From positions 1 through 5,860 of the forward strand of contig QIJG01000280.1 of NCBI GenBank assembly GCA_003232715.1: a stretch of 5,860 bases of DNA, in the 5' to 3' direction. Below the pieces are notes generated by a model. It made no database searches, was not told where the DNA came from, and was given only the letters and a program-made list of their open reading frames with translations. This stretch comes from Nitrospirota bacterium. Its GTDB lineage: Bacteria > Nitrospirota > Thermodesulfovibrionia > Thermodesulfovibrionales > JdFR-85. This document shows positions 1 through 4,847 of this stretch, piece after piece; the stretch's first letter is position 1; every line of letters starts with the position of its first letter. The position numbers and the translations under genes are program-made.

Positions 1-1
1 T

Positions 2-670
2 GAATTTATGGTGAAAGAGGCGATGGAGAGTCTCAAGGAGGTTGATATTGTCCTCCTTATGGTCGAGCCGCAAAAGCCCGGGACTGAAGAGGCAGCAATA
101 ATCGACCTCTTTAAACAGAGGAAAAACCTGACGGTTTTTTTACTGATTAACAAGATAGATACAATCAGGAAAACCGAACTCCTTCCCATTATTGAAAAAT
201 ACAGCTCGCTTTATCCCTTTGATGAAATAATACCCGTGTCTGCCGTAAGGGGAGACGGCCTTGAGATTGTCCTTGAGAAAACAATTGATCGCCTGCCGGA
301 AGGACCAAAATACTATCCCGATGATATATTTACAGACCAGCTTGAGCGGTTTATGGTGGCTGAGATAATTCGCGAAAAAATAATGAGCCTTACAGAGGAA
401 GAGATACCCTATTCAGTGGCAGTGGAGGTGACTCAATGGGAAGAGAAAGAGGATATGATTATCATCAACGCCAACATATATGTTGAAAAAGAGAGCCAAA
501 AAGGTATAATAATAGGTAAGAGAGGTGCAATGCTAAAGGCCATTGGTATTGCTTCGAGGGAGGAAATAGAGGGTTTGCTTAATACGAAGGTTTATATTGA
601 GTTATGGGTCAAGGTTAAAAAAGACTGGAGAAAAAAAACAGGTACATTAAGGGAATTAGGGTACCGGTAA
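2..670 (+). CDS. era: GTPase Era, C-terminal part (5' end cut by window)
   Basis: Era is an essential GTPase that binds the 3' end of 16S rRNA and helps 30S subunit assembly, at the membrane and on the ribosome. The frame is open from base 2, and the residues before the first ATG (E-F at 2-7) continue the family's pattern, so the ATG at 8 is internal and not the start. Visible are the G4 motif NKID (149-160), the G5 motif SA within PVSAVRGDG (239-244), and a C-terminal KH RNA-binding domain with the GxxG loop GKRG (515-526) in the context GIIIGKRGAM. The P-loop, switch I and DTPG motifs lie upstream of the window; about 222 of the usual roughly 300 residues are present. The protein ends in the typical LGYR. 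Its stop TAA shares one base with the next gene's ATG (TAATG), which suggests translational coupling. Identification is firm. Confidence 0.96.
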   Translation, partial: EFMVKEAMESLKEVDIVLLMVEPQKPGTEEAAIIDLFKQRKNLTVFLLINKIDTIRKTELLPIIEKYSSLYPFDEIIPVSAVRGDGLEIVLEKTIDRLPEGPKYYPDDIFTDQLERFMVAEIIREKIMSLTEEEIPYSVAVEVTQWEEKEDMIIINANIYVEKESQKGIIIGKRGAMLKAIGIASREEIEGLLNTKVYIELWVKVKKDWRKKTGTLRELGYR

Positions 671-1122
671 TGCTGATCCAGATGAAGGTAGAAGGACTTC
701 TTTTTGACCCGAGAAGCGGGATGTACATCCTCTTGCTTAAGGAGATTGATGGTGCTCAGATGCTCCCGATCTGGATCGGAAAGCCGGAAGCGGACTCCAT
801 TGCCCTTGCCCTTGGACGAGTCATAACACCGAGACCGCTGACTCATGATCTCCTGAAAAACATCCTCACAACGCTTAATGTCGGGGTATCAAGGATTGTG
901 GTTACAGATATAATAGACAACACCTATTATGCCAGCCTTTACCTGCTTAACGGTAGTAAGGAGATACCTGTGGATTCAAGGCCAAGTGATGCCGTTGCCA
1001 TAGCGTTAAGGCTTCATGTCCCCATATATGTTGAAGATGATATACTTGAGAAGAGGCATACTGACGAACTGGAGGCATGGCTGAAAAATCTGAAACCCGA
1101 GGACTTCGGGAATATAATGTAA
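670..1122 (+). CDS. DUF151 / bifunctional nuclease (BFN) domain protein
   Basis: This 150-residue protein is a single DUF151 (BFN) domain. Family marks seen are LPIWIGKPEADSIALAL (near residues 32-48), PRPLTHDLL (54-62) and the signature VDSRPSDAVAIALR (about 101-114), followed by VPIYVEDDILE. These match the Thermotoga TM0160-type fold. Some members, notably plant BFN proteins, are reported to have RNase and DNase activity, but the role of bacterial stand-alone members is mostly unknown, so a nuclease function here is only inferred. The start at 670 overlaps the era stop by one base; an AGG at 658-660 is a weak, slightly distant ribosome site. An in-frame ATG at 682 is an alternative start. 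Position between era and recO suggests a nucleic-acid or ribosome-related role. A 5-bp inverted repeat (1096-1110) sits in the last codons but lacks a T-run. Confidence 0.9.
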   Translation: MLIQMKVEGLLFDPRSGMYILLLKEIDGAQMLPIWIGKPEADSIALALGRVITPRPLTHDLLKNILTTLNVGVSRIVVTDIIDNTYYASLYLLNGSKEIPVDSRPSDAVAIALRLHVPIYVEDDILEKRHTDELEAWLKNLKPEDFGNIM

Positions 1123-1176
1123 AGCCCGGGGCCTTGCTCCAGAGGCAGGCTCTCAGCCGGCAATTTATCTAACATA

Positions 1177-1917
1177 ATGTTAAAAAAGACCGAGGGCATT
1201 GTCCTGAGAAACAGACCCCACCTTGATGCTGACCTTATTGTAACCTATCTTACACCCTCTTACGGAATACTGAATCTGTATGCAAAGAGCCCAAGGAAGA
1301 TCGGCAGCAGGTTCGGCAGTAGCCTGGAGCCCCTCACCTATGCAAGGATAAGTTGCTTTGGTAAAGAGCAGGCTACCCTTCCAAGGCTGACACAGTCCGA
1401 CATAATAAGAACATTTAATATGCTCAGGGAATCTACTGATTCTTTTATCGGGATATCCGAGATACTCGAACTAACACTGAGACTCCTTCCGGAGAGAGAA
1501 CCTAATCGTATGGTTTTCCCGCTCCTTCTCAATATGCTTTTATCCCTTGAAAGGGAACCGGGGAATTTACTGTATTTAACCTTCTATAAATTGAGGATCC
1601 TCTCGCTTGCAGGCTTTGCACCAAGGGTTGGACAATGTGTAAGGTGTGGGAGAATAGCTGGAAGGTTTTATTTCAGCGAAGGGAGCACCGTCTGCAGGAG
1701 CTGTGCAGATACTGCAGACGGTTTTATCGAACTCAGCCCGCCTGTACAGAGGGTCTACAATTACCTCATGAGAACCGGGCCTGCGACGGTCAGGCGGTTG
1801 AGATTGACTGAAGAGGTCCACTCAGGGCTTGAAGCACTGATAAACTCTCATATAAACTATACTGTAACAGGAAAACTGAATACGAGAGAATATGCGGAAG
1901 GACTGAAGACCCTGTAG
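1177..1917 (+). CDS. recO: DNA repair protein RecO
   Basis: RecO acts in the RecFOR pathway: it binds SSB and RecR, loads RecA on gapped single-stranded DNA and anneals complementary strands. The 246 residues match the family's usual length. The N-terminus (KKTEGIVLRNRPHLDADLIV) is the typical OB-fold opening, including the common K-T-E-G-I-V-L-R run and the D-A-D step. A helical C-terminal domain follows, with a four-cysteine zinc site: C154-x2-C157 and C173-x2-C176, with 15 residues between the pairs. Retaining all four cysteines is common outside the gamma-proteobacteria. The start is fixed by homology at the N-terminus; no good Shine-Dalgarno precedes it (upstream bases read ATCTAACATA), so translation may be modest. 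It follows the DUF151 gene by 54 bases in the same direction and is probably cotranscribed. Identification is firm. Confidence 0.95.
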   Translation: MLKKTEGIVLRNRPHLDADLIVTYLTPSYGILNLYAKSPRKIGSRFGSSLEPLTYARISCFGKEQATLPRLTQSDIIRTFNMLRESTDSFIGISEILELTLRLLPEREPNRMVFPLLLNMLLSLEREPGNLLYLTFYKLRILSLAGFAPRVGQCVRCGRIAGRFYFSEGSTVCRSCADTADGFIELSPPVQRVYNYLMRTGPATVRRLRLTEEVHSGLEALINSHINYTVTGKLNTREYAEGLKTL

Positions 1918-2025
1918 ACTTGAAGAGTCTATCATATTGCTTCCAACAACCATTTATCACTGGAGTCGAACTTATGGTTTCTATCTTCTTCAGGATTCCA
2001 ATATCATAAATCGTTCAATTTAGGT

Positions 2026-2061
2026 TAAAATTATCTCTGTAAATCATCTACTGCTTATAAG
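2026..2061 (+). promoter_or_regulatory. Weak promoter candidates for hsp20 (TAAAAT and TATAAG boxes)
   Basis: Two -10-like boxes lie upstream of the small heat-shock gene: TAAAAT at 2026-2031 (five of six to TATAAT) and TATAAG at 2056-2061 (five of six). Neither has a convincing -35 box at 16-18 bases, and the second would leave a leader of only a few bases before the ribosome site at 2064-2069. The region is AT-rich, so chance matches are likely. A heat-shock sigma promoter could not be recognised. Confidence 0.25.
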
Positions 2062-2063
2062 AT

Positions 2064-2069
2064 AAGAGG
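2064..2069 (+). promoter_or_regulatory. Shine-Dalgarno site of hsp20
   Basis: AAGAGG lies five bases before the ATG at 2075. It decides the start against the nearby ATG at 2070, which is out of frame with the heat-shock domain and sits directly on the ribosome site. Confidence 0.6.
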
Positions 2070-2074
2070 ATGCA

Positions 2075-2527
2075 ATGAAAGGCAAACGGGAAACCATAAG
2101 AAACCTTATATCCATTCAGGAAAGGGTGAATAAGTTATTTGAGGATGTTCTTGTTGATATTGAAGCAACAGGGCCGGGCCAGGCCGTCTCCTGGTCTCCA
2201 CGGGTGGATATCTATGAGACGGAAGATGAATTTGTTGTTAATGCCGAACTGCCCGGAGTGATCGAGAAGAACCTGGATATTAAGGTTGAGGGCAATGCCC
2301 TTGTAATAAAGGGTTACAGACCACACCTTCATGGTTTGTCCTCAGAGGACATTGAAGGGAAACACCATATGGTCGAATGCACATCCGGTACCTTCAAAAG
2401 GTCTTTTCTGCTTCCTGAAAGTGTTGACTCCGGTAAAATCACGGCTATACTCAAGGATGGAATCCTGAAAATTGTGTTAGCAAAGAAGTCAAGTGACATT
2501 GTAAAAAAGAACATAAGGATAGATTAA
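2075..2527 (+). CDS. Small heat-shock protein, Hsp20 / alpha-crystallin family
   Basis: Hsp20 proteins are ATP-independent cytoplasmic holdases that keep unfolding proteins soluble. The 150-residue length is typical. A variable N-terminal arm (1-39) precedes the alpha-crystallin domain (about 40-137), which shows the PRVDIYETEDEFVVNAELPG strand region, the GTFKRSFLLPE segment (105-115, in place of the common G-x-F-x-R-x-F-x-L-P) and the A-x3-x-G-I-L-x-I hallmark (A124 to I133). The tail ends in I147-R148-I149, the I-x-I motif by which C-termini lock neighbouring dimers into large oligomers. It has its own upstream gap and probably its own promoter. The next gene begins 9 bases after its stop, so the two are probably one transcript. 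No stress operator could be recognised. Family assignment is firm; the client proteins are unknown. Confidence 0.95.
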   Translation: MKGKRETIRNLISIQERVNKLFEDVLVDIEATGPGQAVSWSPRVDIYETEDEFVVNAELPGVIEKNLDIKVEGNALVIKGYRPHLHGLSSEDIEGKHHMVECTSGTFKRSFLLPESVDSGKITAILKDGILKIVLAKKSSDIVKKNIRID

Positions 2528-2536
2528 AGGCATGGC

Positions 2537-3112
2537 ATGCTGAGTGCAAAACTGGGACATTTCCTTGACGGACCCCTGGAGCCTGTTGCAAGGCGAATAA
2601 GGTTAACCCCGAATTTTTTTACTGCTGCAGGCTTCCTGATTACAGTTGTAGCAGCCGTCACAATCCCCTATAACCAGAAAACCGGCGGCGTTCTGATACT
2701 CCTTGGAGGGGCATTTGATGTGCTGGATGGTGTAGTGGCAAGGACAAACGGAAAGGTTACAGACTTTGGCGCCTTTCTCGATTCAGTACTCGACCGTTAC
2801 TCAGATGCCTTGCTCTTTCTTGCCATTGCCTGGTACATGGTGCTTCAGGGACAGGAAACGGGGGTTTTCCTCAGTATCGGAGCCCTGGTAGGCACCTTTC
2901 TGATCAGTTATGCAAGGGCAAGGGCAGGGGCTCTTGGCAGGAATTGCCATACCGGGATAATGGAGAGACCCGAGCGTATAATCCTTATTGCCGTGGCCTG
3001 TTTTACAGGCTATTTCCTGCCGATTCTCTGGTTGCTCTTTATCCTCACTCACCTTACGGTTATTCAGAGAGTCATACATGTAAAAAAAGAGTGTCTCAAA
3101 CAAAAGACTTAA
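2537..3112 (+). CDS. CDP-alcohol phosphatidyltransferase family membrane protein
   Basis: This enzyme class transfers a phosphatidyl group from a CDP-lipid to an alcohol such as glycerol phosphate or inositol phosphate, making phospholipids in the inner membrane. The full signature is present: D64-G65-x2-A68-R69-x8-G78-x3-D82-x3-D86 (2726-2794), preceded by a further conserved D61. These aspartates bind the metal and CDP. The 191 residues include about five to six hydrophobic segments (near 28-43, 50-61, 90-103, 108-125, 146-160 and 161-176). The TPN-x2-T step near residue 24 and the E-R-P-E-R run (143-147) before a late membrane span resemble PgsA and archaetidylinositol-phosphate-synthase-like proteins, but the acceptor alcohol cannot be read from the sequence. 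The start ATG at 2537 has AAAGG (2526-2530) six bases before it; the ATG at 2532 is out of frame and stops at once. It is likely cotranscribed with hsp20. Confidence 0.92.
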   Translation: MLSAKLGHFLDGPLEPVARRIRLTPNFFTAAGFLITVVAAVTIPYNQKTGGVLILLGGAFDVLDGVVARTNGKVTDFGAFLDSVLDRYSDALLFLAIAWYMVLQGQETGVFLSIGALVGTFLISYARARAGALGRNCHTGIMERPERIILIAVACFTGYFLPILWLLFILTHLTVIQRVIHVKKECLKQKT

Positions 3113-3154
3113 AGCCCCATTTTCCCCCGGCAACCCCGGAGGTTTCCACTCCTG

Positions 3155-3184
3155 TATACACGTAACCCGGCCATAGGGTATAAT
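3155..3184 (+). promoter_or_regulatory. Candidate sigma-70-type promoter of the sulfotransferase operon
   Basis: A perfect -10 box TATAAT (3179-3184) has an 18-base spacer to TATACA (3155-3160), which matches four of six bases of TTGACA. Transcription would begin near 3191, giving a leader of roughly 64 bases before the sulfotransferase ATG. A 4-bp inverted repeat, ACCC (3165-3168) and GGGT (3176-3179), touches the -10 box. This is the best promoter match in the window and supports a transcript boundary between the phosphatidyltransferase and sulfotransferase genes, although no clear terminator precedes it. Confidence 0.5.
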
Positions 3185-3196
3185 AAATTACGGTTT

Positions 3197-3235
3197 TCTG
3201 AAACTTGATCGATGCAGGGTTATTACAGTTTCAGA
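3197..3235 (+). repeat. 9-base inverted repeat in the sulfotransferase leader
   Basis: TCTGAAACT (3197-3205) and AGTTTCAGA (3227-3235) are perfect inverse complements with 21 bases between. The right arm also overlaps a small palindrome, CAGATTCTG (3232-3240). It lies just downstream of the candidate promoter and ends 19 bases before the ATG at 3255. It could be an operator for a dimeric regulator or a leader RNA stem; the long loop and the absence of a T-run argue against an intrinsic terminator. Confidence 0.5.
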
Positions 3236-3254
3236 TTCTGGTTAAAGTCGTGTT

Positions 3255-4076
3255 ATGGGACCAAACTTTCTATGTATCGGAACCTACCGTGCCGGGACTA
3301 CCTGGCTCTATAGGGTGCTTAAGGAACATCCGGATATATTTCTTCCTGATGAGAAGGAGCTGATGTTCTTCAGTCATCATTACGACAAGGGTGTCGGATG
3401 GTATGAAAAGTTCTTTGAAAGCCGCCATGGACGGAAGTGTGCCGGAGACATATCACCGACATATCTGAGTTCACCTCAGGCAGCCGGACATATTTACAGA
3501 CACTTTCCGGATATAAAACTGATCGTTTCACTCCGTAATCCACCGGACCAGGTATATTCATTGTATAAACTGTGGCTTACAAGGAGTTATACTGACAAGA
3601 ATATCAGTATTGCCATTGAAGAGGAAAAAGAGTTTCTGGACAATATTCTCTACTGGAGGCATTTGTCGAGGTATCTGGAATTCTTTGACCGGGAAAACAT
3701 CCTGGTCCTGTTTTTTGAGGACCTGAAAGAAGACCCAAAGGCATATCTCAAACAGGTATACGGGTTTCTCGGGGTTGAGGAGCGTTATCCGGAGAGCATA
3801 TATGAAAAATACAATCAATACAGAAAGCCACGGAATATGATAGTGGAAAATATCATAACCGGTACCGGCGACCTGCTTCGCAGGCTGAGGCTTCTTAAGT
3901 TCAAGTCACTTCTCAATAACATGGGTGTCAGTGAGTGGATTAAGAAGTTTAATACAAAGAGAGAGAAGAAGGATGAGATGCCCAAAGAGGTTCGTAGCCG
4001 TATTAATGAATATATAAAAGACGACAAGCGCAGGCTTGAAGAGTTTGTGGGCAGGGACCTCTCTTTCTGGAGATGA
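3255..4076 (+). CDS. Sulfotransferase family protein (PAPS-dependent)
   Basis: The 273-residue protein belongs to the sulfotransferase superfamily, which moves a sulfuryl group from PAPS to a hydroxyl or amine and releases 3'-phosphoadenosine 5'-phosphate. The 5'-phosphosulfate loop is IGTYRAGTTWLYRVLKEHP (8-26), with arginine (R12) where many members have the catalytic-loop lysine. The 3'-phosphate site is SLRNPPDQVYSLY (92-104), with R94 and S102 as the expected contacts. EKELMFFS (33-40) and the closing GRDLSFW (266-272) are also usual in bacterial members. No signal peptide or membrane segment is seen, so the protein is probably cytoplasmic. Residues about 209-240 are rich in Lys and Arg. 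The acceptor is unknown; carbohydrate, lipid or small-molecule targets all remain possible. The start has only a weak ribosome site (TAAAG, 3243-3247) but puts the loop at the expected distance from the N-terminus. surE follows after 12 bases. Confidence 0.88.
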   Translation: MGPNFLCIGTYRAGTTWLYRVLKEHPDIFLPDEKELMFFSHHYDKGVGWYEKFFESRHGRKCAGDISPTYLSSPQAAGHIYRHFPDIKLIVSLRNPPDQVYSLYKLWLTRSYTDKNISIAIEEEKEFLDNILYWRHLSRYLEFFDRENILVLFFEDLKEDPKAYLKQVYGFLGVEERYPESIYEKYNQYRKPRNMIVENIITGTGDLLRRLRLLKFKSLLNNMGVSEWIKKFNTKREKKDEMPKEVRSRINEYIKDDKRRLEEFVGRDLSFWR

Positions 4077-4088
4077 CCGGAGTTAATT

Positions 4089-4847
4089 ATGTCGATTATT
4101 CTTGTTACCAATGATGATGGAATAAATTCAGAGGGACTCATGGCCTTATACAGGGTCATGGGGGATATTGCGGACGCCTGTATTGTAGCGCCTGACAGGG
4201 AAAAGAGTGCTGTCAGTCATACCCTCACCATGCACCGACCCCTAAGGGTTGAGGAGGTGAAGGAAAAAATTTATACTGTAAACGGGACACCTACCGACTG
4301 TGTTGTAGTAGCAGTTGAGAAGGTACTTCCTGAAAAACCCGTTATGGTAATATCAGGCATAAATCGCGGTGCAAACCTTGGTGATGACATTACCTACTCG
4401 GGGACCGTATCTGCTGCAATAGAGGGTACGATATTCGGCATTCCTTCCGTGGCGGTCTCAACAGTCTTTACTGAGGAGAAGGCTATCTGTTTTGAGACTG
4501 CTGCAAGCTTCTCCGGGAGACTCGTCAGATTTGTACTTCAGCACGGGCTTCCGCCGGACACAATCCTGAATGTAAATGTCCCGGACCTCCCGGAGGATGA
4601 AGTGAAGGGCATTAAATTTACCAGGCAGGGCAAAAGGGTATATGATAATGCAATCCATGAGACCCTTGACCCCTGGGGGAGAAAACATTTCTGGATAGGC
4701 GGGGGCATACCTTCATGGGAAGAAGGTAATGACACGGATTTTAATGCTGTTACCAACGGATATATCTCAATAACTCCGATACATCTTGACCTCACCAATT
4801 ATGAGGCGCTGACCTATCTGAGGGGAAACTGGAGGGACCTTGCCTGA
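4089..4847 (+). CDS. surE: 5'/3'-nucleotidase SurE
   Basis: SurE is a metal-dependent nucleoside-monophosphate phosphatase of the cytoplasm, linked to stationary-phase and stress survival. Family members act on 5'- and 3'-nucleotides and, in some species, on short polyphosphate. The metal and catalytic residues are present: TNDDG (7-11, D9 and D10), S40 within DREKSAVSHTLT, and N92 within SGINRGANLGDD, followed by the YSGTVSAA segment (103-110). The 252-residue length is normal and nothing is missing. A GGAG (4079-4082) six bases before the ATG supports the start. It follows the sulfotransferase by 12 bases and its last 8 bases overlap the TTG start of the flavoprotein, so the three are probably one operon. 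Identification is firm. Confidence 0.96.
   Translation: MSIILVTNDDGINSEGLMALYRVMGDIADACIVAPDREKSAVSHTLTMHRPLRVEEVKEKIYTVNGTPTDCVVVAVEKVLPEKPVMVISGINRGANLGDDITYSGTVSAAIEGTIFGIPSVAVSTVFTEEKAICFETAASFSGRLVRFVLQHGLPPDTILNVNVPDLPEDEVKGIKFTRQGKRVYDNAIHETLDPWGRKHFWIGGGIPSWEEGNDTDFNAVTNGYISITPIHLDLTNYEALTYLRGNWRDLA
4831..4842 (+). promoter_or_regulatory. Ribosome site and TTG start of the flavoprotein, inside surE
   Basis: A strong GGAGG (4831-4835) in the last codons of surE precedes the TTG at 4840 by four bases. It is the only site that gives a start before the FAD-binding motif, so it decides the gene's 5' end. Confidence 0.7.

Larger units (their letters stand above)
1918..2074. other. AT-rich intergenic gap between recO and hsp20
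   Basis: This 157-base stretch has no open frame of note and no RNA gene that I can support. Immediately after the recO stop is a short inverted repeat, TAGACT (1915-1920) and AGTCTA (1926-1931), with a 5-base loop. It lacks a following T-run, so it is at best a weak terminator or processing stem. The remainder is AT-rich and probably holds the promoter of the heat-shock gene. No CIRCE operator (TTAGCACTC and its inverse) is seen. Confidence 0.6.

Noticed and set aside
631..638. Run of eight A bases near the 3' end of era, a possible slippage site
   Set aside because: The normal frame continues to the family's expected C-terminus (LGYR), so no frameshift is needed.
1131..1150. Imperfect hairpin (GCC-T-TGC with GCAGGC) between the DUF151 gene and recO
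   Set aside because: Short, contains a bulge and has no T-run; too weak to call as a terminator or element.
1960..1985. tRNA T-loop-like bases (GTTCGACTCC) on the - strand in the recO-hsp20 gap
   Set aside because: The flanking bases do not pair into a T stem, and no anticodon or acceptor arm is found; not a tRNA or a recognisable attachment site.
2801..3133. 110-residue open frame on the - strand over the phosphatidyltransferase gene
   Set aside because: It lies opposite a gene with a full catalytic signature, and its translation shows no recognisable domain; it is a shadow frame.
3121..3155. GC-rich CCGG and GGAG/CTCC repeats after the phosphatidyltransferase, considered as a terminator
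   Set aside because: Stems are only four bases and no T-run follows.
2944..3165. Small + strand frame overlapping the end of the phosphatidyltransferase
   Set aside because: Mostly an alternative frame of a real gene, no ribosome site and no recognisable domain.
3815..4159. 114-residue open frame on the - strand across the sulfotransferase-surE junction
   Set aside because: Its Leu, Ser and Arg rich translation is the antisense of two well-supported genes.
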